Source: JACCTH01 sp050741915 (lineage in GTDB: Bacteria; Actinomycetota; Acidimicrobiia; Spongiisociales; ZC4RG35). Taken from it: a DNA stretch of 30,257 nucleotides. Both the position numbers and the translations under genes were made by a program. Of the stretch, positions 16,505 through 24,832 are shown piece after piece. The DNA is taken from the NCBI GenBank assembly GCA_050741915.1, contig JBOGEX010000046.1:1-30257 (forward strand), in the 5' to 3' direction. Every line of letters begins with the position of its first letter. The stretch's first letter is position 1. The notes below the pieces were generated by a model. That model was not told the origin of the DNA and did no database searches. It saw nothing but the letters and a program-made list of their open reading frames with translations.

Positions 16505-16532
16505 TTGACCGACCTGGGAGTCCCGGTAAGAT
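16505..16532 (+). promoter_or_regulatory. Candidate promoter of the regulator operon
   Basis: TTGACC (16505-16510) and TAAGAT (16527-16532) are 16 nt apart, with the -35 box directly after the operator palindrome. Transcription from about 16539 would leave a short leader before the GTG start at 16561. Confidence 0.62.
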
Positions 16533-16560
16533 AACCAGTCGCTTTTGGAAGGGTTGGAGA

Positions 16561-17304
16561 GTGCGAACGACGCTCACTCGAGAGACATTGTCGGATCAGA
16601 TTGCCCAACATCTGGCCGACTTCATCCTGGAAGAACTGACTCCGGGGAGCGGGCTTCCGTCGGAGGCAAACCTGGCCGAACGGTTCGGTGTCAGCCGTCC
16701 GGTCGTCAGGGAGGCCCTGCGATCGCTGGCGGCGCAGGGTGTGGTCGAGATCGTCGGCGGCAGGGGCACAGTCGTCCGTCCGGTCGACGACCGCCTACTC
16801 AGGCTCTTCTTTCAACGGACACTGCAGGTGGGCACCGACACCTCGATCGAACTGATGGAGGTGCGAAAGCCTCTCGAAGTACAAAGCGCCACGCTCGCCG
16901 CGGAGCGGCGCTCCGACGAAGAGCTGGCGGCCATTGGCTCAAAAGTGGCTGCCATGCGCACCAAGATCAACCATCTTGAAGCTTATGCCCAGCTAGATGT
17001 CGAATTTCATCTGCTCGTCGCTCTGGCCACTCATAACACGACGATGTGTCATTTGATCGGGTCGATTCGAGACTCGCTGCGAGAAGCGATTGAGGCCGGC
17101 TTGCGTCGCCGCAACACGAGAGAACAGCTCGAACGTGTGCAGTTACTGCATGAGGAGATTTACGCCGCCCTCGTCGCGGCCGATCCTGGCGCCGCCGCCA
17201 GCGCGATGGCACGCCATTTCGATGAGGCAGTCACCGCCCTGATTGCTCCGGTGGATTCCGAGGACACCGCGGCTCGGCTGACAACTCCAGACAGTGCTGG
17301 ATGA
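16561..17304 (+). CDS. FadR-type GntR-family transcriptional regulator
   Basis: A 247-residue regulator. The winged helix occupies about residues 8-75 (LPSEANLAERFGVSRPVVREALRSL with wing VEIVGGRGTVVRP). An FCD ligand domain follows, with Asp146, His150, His197 and His219 at the spacing of the FCD metal site, so a sugar acid or similar carboxylate effector is plausible. The GTG start is preceded by GGAGA. It lies directly beside operator copy 2 and probably controls both operator sites. The gene overlaps the following PHP gene by 11 nt. Confidence 0.93.
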   Translation: MRTTLTRETLSDQIAQHLADFILEELTPGSGLPSEANLAERFGVSRPVVREALRSLAAQGVVEIVGGRGTVVRPVDDRLLRLFFQRTLQVGTDTSIELMEVRKPLEVQSATLAAERRSDEELAAIGSKVAAMRTKINHLEAYAQLDVEFHLLVALATHNTTMCHLIGSIRDSLREAIEAGLRRRNTREQLERVQLLHEEIYAALVAADPGAAASAMARHFDEAVTALIAPVDSEDTAARLTTPDSAG

Positions 17305-18739
17305 GTTCCCGCTGGTCGGGGGCGGCACTCGAGGCGTGAATCTGCACACGTTGGTCGATACCGCTGGAAAACTCTCAATTTTCCACCGGCAGCGGCACCT
17401 CCGTTTTCCTTTCGACGTACTGCCCGGGGTTGTGCAGTTGAAAGTTGGTTTTCGATATCGCCCCGGCCAGGTCAGCGGCTACAACAACCTGCTGACCGTG
17501 GCTCTCTTCGATCCGCGAGGTTTACGGGGTGCTGCTCATCGGTGGCAACAAGATCAGACGATCGAGATCGGTGAACGGGTCGCCACTCCAGGCTTCCTGG
17601 CCGGGCCGATCTTGACGGGAGCGTGGGAATGCGTGGTCGATCTTCACGAGATCCTCAATCATGGAGTTGACGACGATTGGTGCGAATACCAGCTGACCAT
17701 TGAAGTTGACATCAACGGCCCCGAACCCCGTCACGGTGTGGAACCCGCCAAGGACTATCAACACAGCATCGGCGAACTCCACGAAGGTTGGTTCCGCGGC
17801 GACCTTCACAGCCACACCATCCATTGTGATGGGAGCGCCCCAGCGAATGACATGGCGGCCGCGGCCGTCCTTGCCGGCCTCGACTTCCTGGCCATCACTG
17901 GACACAACACAACTTCATCGTTGGAAGTCCCGCCGAGCTGGCCACCTGGCCTTGCTCCCATCCGCGGCGTCGAACTGACGACTTTCCGCGGGCACGCCAA
18001 CCTGCTGGGCATCGATCGCTGGTACGAGTGGCGGGACCTTCCTATTGCGGACGTCCAGAGAAAGGTCCGCAGCGGAGGAGGGGTCTTCGTAGTAAACCAC
18101 CCGGCTGCAATCGGCAACCCTTGGTGCACAGGCTGTCGTTGGGACGCTCCCGACGCCGATCTTGAGATGGTGGACGCCATCGAGGTGTGGAACGGCCCCT
18201 GGGCAAATCGAGACTCCCGGAATGGTGATGGCCTCGCTTGGTGGACAGCCCTCCTTGGGGCCGGTTATCGGATCAGCGCCGTGGGGGGAGGGGATGCTCA
18301 TAGCCCGAGCGACTTCAGTCGACCGGGGATGCCCATCACCGAGGTCTTCACCACTGGTCTCTCCGAGGCTGCCGTTCTCGGAGGTTTGCAACAAGGAAAC
18401 GTGGTCGTCTCCTCCGGCCCCCGACTGCGACTGACCACCGAGGATGGTGACCCGGTACTGCCCGGTACGGATCAGCCGGAGGGCGCAACGTTCGTGGCCG
18501 TGACCGAGCTCTCGACCAGCGCCACCCTTTGGTTGGTAGCCGAAGGCGAGATCGATGACCGCCACCAGATTGAAGCCCCAGGTGCGATTGTCAAACAGTT
18601 GATTCCGGCGGGCGCTCGTTGGGCGCGTTGGGAGTTACGGGCTGGCGGGGACATTGGTGACGACCTTCTCACCGTCACCAATCCGTTGTGGCAACCAGCC
18701 CGAAGCGCGACGGCCGGGGCCGACGATGCGCCTCGCTGA
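17294..18739 (+). CDS. CehA/McbA-type PHP-domain metallohydrolase
   Basis: A 481-residue protein. An N-terminal beta-rich domain (about 20-160) precedes a PHP domain starting at GDLHSHTIHCDG (His172, His174). It continues through LAITGHNTT (His204), RGVELTTFRGHAN, VVNHPAAIG and GGGDAHSPSD, which together supply the metal ligands of PHP phosphoesterases. The C-terminal domain is beta-rich. CehA/McbA members include carbaryl hydrolase, but most have no known substrate; here a phospho- or ester-bond cleavage in the uptake or catabolic route is a guess. The GTG at 17294 overlaps the regulator stop; a GTG at 17336 is an alternative. It overlaps the SDR gene by 14 nt. No signal peptide is visible. 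Confidence 0.85.
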   Translation: MLDEFPLVGGGTRGVNLHTLVDTAGKLSIFHRQRHLRFPFDVLPGVVQLKVGFRYRPGQVSGYNNLLTVALFDPRGLRGAAHRWQQDQTIEIGERVATPGFLAGPILTGAWECVVDLHEILNHGVDDDWCEYQLTIEVDINGPEPRHGVEPAKDYQHSIGELHEGWFRGDLHSHTIHCDGSAPANDMAAAAVLAGLDFLAITGHNTTSSLEVPPSWPPGLAPIRGVELTTFRGHANLLGIDRWYEWRDLPIADVQRKVRSGGGVFVVNHPAAIGNPWCTGCRWDAPDADLEMVDAIEVWNGPWANRDSRNGDGLAWWTALLGAGYRISAVGGGDAHSPSDFSRPGMPITEVFTTGLSEAAVLGGLQQGNVVVSSGPRLRLTTEDGDPVLPGTDQPEGATFVAVTELSTSATLWLVAEGEIDDRHQIEAPGAIVKQLIPAGARWARWELRAGGDIGDDLLTVTNPLWQPARSATAGADDAPR

Positions 18740-19514
18740 CAAAGTGTGCGTGATCACCGGAGCTAGCTCCGGAATTGGGCGAGCGGTGGCCGAGGGGTTC
18801 GCCCGCGAGGGCGCCCGCCTCCTATTGGTTGCCCGGCCCCAGGACCAAGCCGATCTCGACGCCACCGCGCAGGCTCTGCCCGAAGCCGTTGGCTTGGCCT
18901 CCGACCTGAGCGACCCGGAAGCCCCGACGGGGATCATCAACAAGGCTCTGGAGGACTTTGGCCGCATCGATGTGCTGGTCAACAACGCCGGCTTCGCAGA
19001 CGTTGCACCAGTTATCGAGTTCAGCCTCGAACGCTGGGACCGGGTCTTCAACGTCAACCTCCGCGCGATGTTTCTTCTTTCTCAGGCATTCGCCCGGTAT
19101 GTCATTGCACGCGGGGGCGGCGGCGCGATCGTCAACACTGCCAGTATCAACGGCATCCGGGCCGAGCCAATGCTCGCGGCATACAATGTCTCCAAGGCGG
19201 GAGTCATCGCCCTCAGTCAGTCGTTGGCCCTAGAGTTCGGCCAGCACAACATTCGCGTCAATGCTGTGTTGCCCGGGATGGTCTACACCCGCCAGACCGC
19301 CTCCCTTCTGGATGATCCCAAGTTCGCGAGTAGCTACTTGACCGGCATCCCCCTAGGAAGGTTCGCCGACCCCAATGACATCGCCCCGGCCTACGTATTC
19401 CTTGCTAGTGAGGAAGCTCGCTACTTAACCGGCAGCAGTCTTGTGGTCGACGGCGGTCTCTCCATAGGAATCAGTTGGCCGGAGCAGATCAACGAATACC
19501 CCGACTTCACATGA
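18726..19514 (+). CDS. SDR-family dehydrogenase, candidate sugar 1-dehydrogenase
   Basis: A 262-residue classical short-chain dehydrogenase. The cofactor motif TGASSGIG (about 11-18), NNAG (about 83-86), the catalytic Ser in VNTASINGI, and YNVSK (Tyr-x-x-x-Lys) are all present. The C-terminus ends in the usual TGSSLVVDGGLS. Placed directly before an SMP-30-like lactonase, it likely oxidises an aldose to the aldonolactone with NAD(P)+. The ATG at 18726 is internal to the end of the PHP gene; the open frame extends upstream but homology starts here. Confidence 0.9.
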   Translation: MRLADKVCVITGASSGIGRAVAEGFAREGARLLLVARPQDQADLDATAQALPEAVGLASDLSDPEAPTGIINKALEDFGRIDVLVNNAGFADVAPVIEFSLERWDRVFNVNLRAMFLLSQAFARYVIARGGGGAIVNTASINGIRAEPMLAAYNVSKAGVIALSQSLALEFGQHNIRVNAVLPGMVYTRQTASLLDDPKFASSYLTGIPLGRFADPNDIAPAYVFLASEEARYLTGSSLVVDGGLSIGISWPEQINEYPDFT

Positions 19515-19542
19515 GTCGCCAACGACCACAACAGAGGATTCG

Positions 19543-20382
19543 ATGCTGAAATCGATCTACGACATCCAAACCGTGACCGACGAGCTCGACCATGCCGAGG
19601 GACTCAACTTCGGACCGGACGGCCTTTGTTATGCCGGGGGCGAGGACGGCCAGTTGTATCGCATTGACCCTGACGGCGCCCTAACAACATTCGGGCGGAC
19701 CGAAGGAGGCATCGGCGGCGTCTGCCTCGACGGCGACGCCAACCTTTACATCTGTAACTATGGAGCGGCCAGGGTTGAAAAGGTAAACACGGATGGGACC
19801 GTCAGCAGCCACTCGGCCGGGACGACCGACATCTCGGCCCTCGAACCCAACTATCCCGTCTTTGATGCCGAAGGGTTCCTTTTCTACTCCGACTCAGGGA
19901 ATTACTACCGGCCCTGCGGGCGGCTGTTTGTAGTGCGGCCCGACGGTACAACCGAGCACGCGTTCGGTGGTCACTTGCACTATCCCAACGGCCTGGCCAT
20001 CGACCCCTCCAACAACTGGCTTTATGTGGTGCAGAGCACCGCACAGAATCTCATCCGTTTTCCGTTGATGAGCGAGGGCCGGGTGGGTGAGCCGGAGACC
20101 TATGTCAGGCTGCCCGGAGTGGTTCCCGACGGGATCGCCTTCGCCGAAAGCGGGGTGATCTATGTCGCCTGTTATTCGCCGGACATTATCTTGCGGGTGC
20201 TCCCCGATCGCCGGGTCGAGACAGTTGTCCAAGACCTCGGCTCGGAACTGCTCAACCGGCCGACCAACGTCGCCTTCCAGCCCGGTACTACCAACCTATG
20301 GTTCGCGAATTTCGGTGGCCATTCCATCCGGCGCCTCGACGTCGGCGAGCAAGGCGTACCACTGCACTTTCCTTCGGGATGA
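19543..20382 (+). CDS. SMP-30/gluconolactonase-like lactonase
   Basis: A 279-residue six-bladed beta-propeller of the SMP-30/gluconolactonase/LRE family. The metal ligands expected for the family are visible as Glu19 (HAEGLNF), Asn149 (HYPNGLAID) and Asp196 (VPDGIAF). It should hydrolyse the aldonolactone made by the preceding dehydrogenase. AGAGGA lies just before the ATG. No signal peptide is seen, so it is cytoplasmic. The lactone specificity is not readable. Confidence 0.9.
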   Translation: MLKSIYDIQTVTDELDHAEGLNFGPDGLCYAGGEDGQLYRIDPDGALTTFGRTEGGIGGVCLDGDANLYICNYGAARVEKVNTDGTVSSHSAGTTDISALEPNYPVFDAEGFLFYSDSGNYYRPCGRLFVVRPDGTTEHAFGGHLHYPNGLAIDPSNNWLYVVQSTAQNLIRFPLMSEGRVGEPETYVRLPGVVPDGIAFAESGVIYVACYSPDIILRVLPDRRVETVVQDLGSELLNRPTNVAFQPGTTNLWFANFGGHSIRRLDVGEQGVPLHFPSG

Positions 20383-20413
20383 GAGCGGTGCCTACCAAGG
20401 AGTACTGAGCCAC

Positions 20414-20818
20414 ATGCAGCAACAAGACCGCGACGGGTTGGCGTTCTTCCAAACCGCAGACGGAAATCCAGCTAGCTACTCGGCCGCCGCCCGGGTTGGC
20501 GATCTTATCTACACGGCGGGCCAAATTGGCGCCGAGGTGGGAGGGCCGCCGGTCGACGTCGGTGAACAGGTGAGGACTGCCCTGTCGCGGCTGATTGCAG
20601 CGGTCGAAGCGGCGGGAGGCGGAGTCGAGACGATCGTCAAAATCAACACCTACCTGGCCGACCTGAACGACTTTCCTCTTTACGACCAAATATATAGGGA
20701 GCTCGTTGCCGTCGACCCCAAACCCGCTCGCACCTCGGTGCAGATTGCCGCCTTCCCGGCACCCCTTAAGATCGAGATCGATGCCGTGGCAAGCATCCGC
20801 GATGTCGAGGCGAAGTAG
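20414..20818 (+). CDS. RidA-family protein, copy 2
   Basis: A 134-residue RidA-superfamily protein with LIYTAGQIGAE, the helix RTALSRLIAAVEAAGGGVETIVKINTYL and PARTSVQIAAFPAPLKIEIDAVA. The Arg in PARTSV and Glu in KIEIDA match the residues that bind the carboxylate and activate water in active RidA enamine deaminases, so this copy looks more canonical than the one at 2816. AGGAG lies about 11 nt before the ATG. It lies between the lactonase and dehydratase genes, 5 nt from the latter. Confidence 0.88.
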   Translation: MQQQDRDGLAFFQTADGNPASYSAAARVGDLIYTAGQIGAEVGGPPVDVGEQVRTALSRLIAAVEAAGGGVETIVKINTYLADLNDFPLYDQIYRELVAVDPKPARTSVQIAAFPAPLKIEIDAVASIRDVEAK

Positions 20819-20823
20819 CGGCA

Positions 20824-22002
20824 ATGCGAATCACGGGAATCGATGTCACACCAGTAACGATTCCGTTCACCCGTGTGGAACTGTGGGCATGGGGTGAACG
20901 CCGCGGGGTCACCAGCGCCGTCGTGGAACTGCATACCGACGCGGGCATCACCGGTCTCGGTGAAGCAGTGGTTGTCCTGGGACCAACGCCCCAGATCGTT
21001 GTCGAGGTCCTGCGCCGGATGGAACAACTGGTAGTGGGCGAGGACCCCGGACGGGTCGAGTACCTCACCGCGAAGATCCTGGGCGAGGGCGCCTGGCATT
21101 CGTTCCGCAACACCGCCTTCACCTGTTGGGCCGGGATCGAGATGGCTTGCTGGGACGTGGTTGGCAAGAGCATCGGCCGGTCGGTGACCCAGATGTTGGG
21201 TGGCCCGGTCCGGAACGAGGCACCGGCCATGTTCTACGTCTACGGCAGTCACAACCTTGACGAAATGATCGAGTACGCGGCAGAAGGGGCAGGTCGAGGA
21301 TTCGGGACCATCTATGTGAAAGTTGGCATCGAGGAGGAGCGTGATGTCGAGCTGGTGGCGCGAGTCCGCCAAGCAATAGGTCCGCGCCCCAAGCTCCGAG
21401 TTGATGCCAACGAGGCCTGGTCGCCGGGAACCGCCGTCCGGATCCTTGGGCGGATGAAACCCTACGTGATCGAATACGCCGAGCAGCCGACCTTGATGTA
21501 TGACATCGACGCGCTCGCTCATGTGCGACGGGCCTCCGGGGTGGCGGTGGCAGCCAACCAGGCATCATGGGGTATGTTCCAGATCCTCGAGCTGATCAAA
21601 CGTCAGGCGTGCGACGTCATCATGACCGACCCTCACCAAGAGGGAGGCATCCTCAACTTCAAAAAGGCGGCCGCGTTGGCCGAAGCTGGGGGACTCCCTA
21701 TCGTCAACCACGCCTTCTCGCCAACGACCATCACCATGCATGCCCAACTGGCGGTCATCGGCTCCAGTCCCAACTTCATCCTCGCCGGACAGGGCCACCA
21801 AGACCTCCTCGCCGACGACGTGGTGACCGCTCCTCTTTCCTACGACCAAGGCCGGATGCAAATACCCTTCGGCCCCGGCCTCGGCCTCGAGCTCGACCGG
21901 GACAAATTGGATCGGTATCACCGCGCCTTCCTCGAGCAAGGATTCGCCTCCGCCCACGCTGACCAGCGACCCGGCCAGATGCTCAACGTTCCCAACCAAT
22001 AG
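20824..22002 (+). CDS. Enolase-superfamily sugar-acid dehydratase (mandelate racemase/MLE type)
   Basis: A 392-residue member of the mandelate-racemase-like subgroup: an N-terminal capping domain, then a TIM barrel. Lys166 (YVKVG), metal ligands Asp194 (RVDANEAW), Glu220 (EYAEQP) and Asn245 (AANQASW), and the catalytic dyad Asp269 (MTDPHQEGG) / His296 (VNHAFSP) are visible. Asn as third ligand recalls glucarate dehydratase rather than mandelate racemase, which has Glu. Dehydration of an aldonate or aldarate to a 2-keto-3-deoxy acid is the likely reaction. It is the last gene of the rightward operon before unrelated genes; a damaged relative of its coding sequence lies at 25952-26138. Confidence 0.9.
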   Translation: MRITGIDVTPVTIPFTRVELWAWGERRGVTSAVVELHTDAGITGLGEAVVVLGPTPQIVVEVLRRMEQLVVGEDPGRVEYLTAKILGEGAWHSFRNTAFTCWAGIEMACWDVVGKSIGRSVTQMLGGPVRNEAPAMFYVYGSHNLDEMIEYAAEGAGRGFGTIYVKVGIEEERDVELVARVRQAIGPRPKLRVDANEAWSPGTAVRILGRMKPYVIEYAEQPTLMYDIDALAHVRRASGVAVAANQASWGMFQILELIKRQACDVIMTDPHQEGGILNFKKAAALAEAGGLPIVNHAFSPTTITMHAQLAVIGSSPNFILAGQGHQDLLADDVVTAPLSYDQGRMQIPFGPGLGLELDRDKLDRYHRAFLEQGFASAHADQRPGQMLNVPNQ

Positions 22003-22218
22003 CCCACCGTGGCGACCCGATACGTGTGATTTTCCGGTGACAAGGTGTTCTGTCATCGGCTTGAAAGGGTTCCTGATATTTGAGGGATGCAAAAACTCAA
22101 AATGGTCAGGGCGGCAATTGCTAGTCGCGTGTCGCGGGCCGGGGGCCCCGCCTCTAGGACGTGGCCGTCCCGGTCATCGGTGATGGCCCCACTTATTCGA
22201 AGATGAGAGCGAGTCCGG
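22003..22218. other. Convergent intergenic region with GC-rich hairpin
   Basis: Between the enolase-family gene and a small convergent gene. It holds a GC-rich inverted repeat (GCGGGCC from 22134 facing GGCCCCGC to about 22151) that could end transcription, though without a T-tract. A 39-codon open frame at 22087-22206 has no recognisable product and only a weak ribosome site. Confidence 0.35.
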
Positions 22219-22404
22219 TCAGGTCCGCTCGGTCTTCTTCTCTTGGGTTAAGGGATGCAGCAGAGCTCCGGTAAGCCTGGTCACATGACCGTCGTCCCAG
22301 CGCACCTCCACCGAGTCGCCGCCGAGGTCGACGACGACGCCCGCCCGGGGTCGCTGGCCCGTCTTCTTTGTCAGCTCCTGCACTCGTTGGCCCTTCTTCA
22401 ACAT
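22219..22404 (-). CDS. Small basic beta-barrel-like hypothetical protein
   Basis: A 61-residue protein starting MLKKGQRVQELTKKTGQ and continuing VVVDLGGDSVEVRWDDGHVTRL. The alternating strands and the WDDGH turn resemble small SH3/KOW- or DUF1918-like barrels that often bind nucleic acid or act as accessory domains. The function is not recognisable. AGGAG is 7 nt before the ATG at 22404, a convincing ribosome site; an upstream in-frame ATG would add 15 residues. It is unrelated to the catabolic genes and marks the left side of the interrupting block. Confidence 0.65.
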   Translation of the reverse strand: MLKKGQRVQELTKKTGQRPRAGVVVDLGGDSVEVRWDDGHVTRLTGALLHPLTQEKKTERT

Positions 22405-22639
22405 GGCCTGACTCCTCTTGAGCTTCCTGCCGAAACTGTACCTGTCCATTCGGAGAGTCTGCCTTCGAAGGGCAGGTGTGTGATTCCGATTGTGGTGTCT
22501 GGATCTTGCCGGCCCGCCCCACGAACAACTCGCCCGAGTTGTGTCCGACGTGATTCCAGAGCCCGTCCGCAACTCGGCCCACCACCGAAGGCGAGTTCGT
22601 GGTCAAGAATCTGGTCCTCTCAGCCGCGTTTGACGGTCG

Positions 22640-22985
22640 GTGCTCGCCTGCGCGCCGTCCGAATTGGAGATCGCCCCATTGCGAGCCATGCGCTGGAGTG
22701 AACGGCCGGGCCACGGTCGATATCGATCATCCGCTCGGGCCGGGACCCAATGGGACTGGCCCGACCTTGCCGAGACGCCTTCGAGGGAGAAGACGTTTGT
22801 GCTGGTAGGGGCACCGTCGTATTCGTCTAAGTTCCGGGCCTGGTTCTCAGAGGGTGAGGATCAGCCGCATTTGCTCGTCGCCCTCGACGAAGTTAGCCGA
22901 CGGTTGGGTGGGGTTATCAGGGCGTGGCGGTTTGATCGGATGGCCACCGCTGTCAACCCGGTGACCGGCAAGACCCAAGGAGGCG
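22640..22985 (+). pseudogene. Decayed transposase fragment, IS21/IstA-like integrase core
   Basis: The frame contains AGTQWDWPDL, then SYSSKFRAWFSEGEDQPHLL, ALDEVSRRLGGVIRAWRFDR and MATAVNPVTGKTQ. This order (QWDW, a short beta-hairpin, LGG...DR..TAV) is that of the DDE integrase core of IS21-type transposases. There is no complete N- or C-terminal part, no partner ATPase gene and no terminal repeats, so it is a remnant. Sequence before about 22700 and after 22985 in this frame is not recognisable. The rest of 22405-23111 holds nothing else I can support. Confidence 0.5.
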
Positions 22986-23111
22986 GTGCAAGGTGGGGTT
23001 CAGGCCCCGGCAGCGGTTTCTTTCTCGGCCGGCGCCTTGATCCTGTCCGTTGGTGCAGGCGGCGGAGACGACGGGGAGCGTTTCATCTGATCGAGCTGGA
23101 CTGGTGTCTGC

Positions 23112-24311
23112 TCAACCCAAAGGGTCGATAGAGATCACCTTGGCGGACCAGGGGCAGTACGAGTCAGACGTGATGGTCTCATCCTCGACGAAGGAGGGGA
23201 TGCCGTCGCACACCTCTATCGTCGCGAAGGCGAACTCGAACGTTGCCGGGTCGATGTGCCATGACCAGGGGGCATTGACGCCGGGGTCGTTGCGGACAAC
23301 CTTTCCGAGCGGGATCGAGGAGACATTCTCACCGTTCAGGAGCCGGCGGGCGTGTTCGACCAGTTCGGGGGTGATGAGCTCGACTTTGAACTGCTCACTT
23401 CCGGCGACCTCGAAGGTCACTATCGCTCGATCAGCTGTCTCATTCTCCCCATCAGGCAAGTCAATCTGGATCACGACACCACGATCCGAGCCATCCTGGG
23501 CAGACTGCTCTCCGGCGAATAGCTCAGCATCGCCTGAGCCGGTCGGCTCCAGTGTCAGTGTGAACTCCCCCCAGGTCTCCACCCAGTCTGCGGCGTGGGT
23601 GAAGTCCTCGGCCAGGACTGTCGAGCCCTGACTGATGCGTCCGATGGTGTTGGCCTCGAAGTTGCGGGAGTAGCCGTTGAGGGTGACGGGGACCCCGACG
23701 GATCCCGGGACGGGGGCGATCAGGACGATGTTGACGGCGACTGTCGGTGTGGCGTCGTAGGCGCCTCCAGTGGGCTGTAACTCCACCAACAGCTGGCCGG
23801 TGGAGCTATCCACCGAAACCCTCGCTTCGGCGGCGGCCGCTAGGTGGATATCGATGAAGAGGCTGCGGTCTTCTTGGCGGACGACATAGAGCCTTTCGAT
23901 CAAGCCGCTCTGGACCTGCTGGTCGGTCACTGTGGTCAGCTCGACATCGAGGGCTATCCGCAGCACACCGACCGCGCTCAGAAACTCAGCTGTGAAGGTT
24001 GGAGGCTCGGTGGCGGGAGCCCCCTCGGCCGTCACAAAGTCGACCAGGATCCGCTCGCACTGGTTGACGGTCTCGACCGTTATGGCGTCGATCTGGTCGG
24101 CATCGGAGGAAGGCTGGCTGGCCTTGGCCACCTCGCCGTCGTTCACCAGCGGGGTGCCGGGACAGCCCGCCGGTGTTGTCGAGGTGATGCTCGTGGTAGG
24201 TGCGTCTTCGGTCGTTGTGGTTGCAACGCTGGTGGTAGTGACCGAACCGGTGCCGGTGCAGCCGGCTATGAACGTGACGATCAAGAGGAGGATGGTGGTT
24301 GATCGTCTCAT
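23112..24311 (-). CDS. Lipoprotein with AMIN-like, Gmad2 and BP74-like domains
   Basis: A 399-residue secreted lipoprotein. The signal MRRSTTILLLIVTF ends at the lipobox IAGC (Cys18), then a Thr-rich linker to about 48. Residues about 75-190 resemble an AMIN-like domain (CERILVDF...). Residues about 195-285 match the Gmad2 spore-germination immunoglobulin-like domain (IAPVPGSVGVPVTLNGYSRN, then WVETWGEFTLTLEP). Residues about 298-396 look like the BP74/DUF7482 domain (NAPWSWHIDP, ATIEVCDGIPSFVE, SYCPWSAKV). Cell-surface binding or structural roles are likely, with no known reaction. ATG at 24311 is chosen because it starts the signal peptide; a start at 24341 would add ten residues. Confidence 0.8.
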   Translation of the reverse strand: MRRSTTILLLIVTFIAGCTGTGSVTTTSVATTTTEDAPTTSITSTTPAGCPGTPLVNDGEVAKASQPSSDADQIDAITVETVNQCERILVDFVTAEGAPATEPPTFTAEFLSAVGVLRIALDVELTTVTDQQVQSGLIERLYVVRQEDRSLFIDIHLAAAAEARVSVDSSTGQLLVELQPTGGAYDATPTVAVNIVLIAPVPGSVGVPVTLNGYSRNFEANTIGRISQGSTVLAEDFTHAADWVETWGEFTLTLEPTGSGDAELFAGEQSAQDGSDRGVVIQIDLPDGENETADRAIVTFEVAGSEQFKVELITPELVEHARRLLNGENVSSIPLGKVVRNDPGVNAPWSWHIDPATFEFAFATIEVCDGIPSFVEDETITSDSYCPWSAKVISIDPLG

Positions 24312-24381
24312 GTCCAGAAACGCAGAGTAGCTAGTGACCATCTAGTGTCCTGACGGTCCGACGAGAAGGAGTGTTGGCACG

Positions 24382-24768
24382 GTGACGGACGCCCTTGGTG
24401 GTCTCTTAGGCGGCAAGAACGGGAAAGGCGGCATCGACATTCCCTCCCTGATCGAGCAGTTCGGAGGGCTCGACGGGATCATCGAGAAACTCCAGTCCGG
24501 AGGACTCGGCGAGCAAGTGTCATCCTGGATCGGGTTGGGCGCCAATGTCCCGGTGAACTCAGATCAAGTCAAGCGCGCCCTATCGATGGGAGGTCTCGAG
24601 GGGATTGCGGCCAAAGCCGGCCTGGACGTCGATGACCTTGTGGGTCAGCTCGCAAATCTTCTGCCAAAGGCTGTGGACAAGATGACGCCCAACGGGACAA
24701 AACCCGAGGGCGGGTTCGATATGGGGGCGCTGTCCAACGTTTTGGGCGGGATCCTCGCGGACAAGTAG
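24382..24768 (+). CDS. YidB-like (DUF937-family) protein
   Basis: A 128-residue acidic, Gly/Leu-rich protein. LGGLLGGKNGKGG leads into repeated amphipathic helices with LQSGGLGEQVSSWIG, GANVPVNSDQVKRAL and LANLLPKAVDKMTPNG, the hallmarks of the YidB family. The function of YidB is unknown. Start is GTG at 24382 with AAGGAG about 10 nt upstream. It reads divergently from the lipoprotein gene and probably heads a three-gene unit with the next two genes. Confidence 0.85.
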   Translation: MTDALGGLLGGKNGKGGIDIPSLIEQFGGLDGIIEKLQSGGLGEQVSSWIGLGANVPVNSDQVKRALSMGGLEGIAAKAGLDVDDLVGQLANLLPKAVDKMTPNGTKPEGGFDMGALSNVLGGILADK

Positions 24769-24832
24769 AGCTCGGGAGCTAATGGGGCCGTTGGCACGAT
24801 TGCTGGTGCCCGGCTATCGAGAGGAGATGCAC

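Noticed and set aside
20680..21522. Minus-strand open frame opposite the enolase-family gene
   Set aside because: It is an antisense shadow; the plus-strand gene carries all catalytic residues.
22087..22206. 39-codon plus-strand open frame after the enolase gene
   Set aside because: Weak ribosome site, no recognisable sequence, and it spans a likely hairpin.
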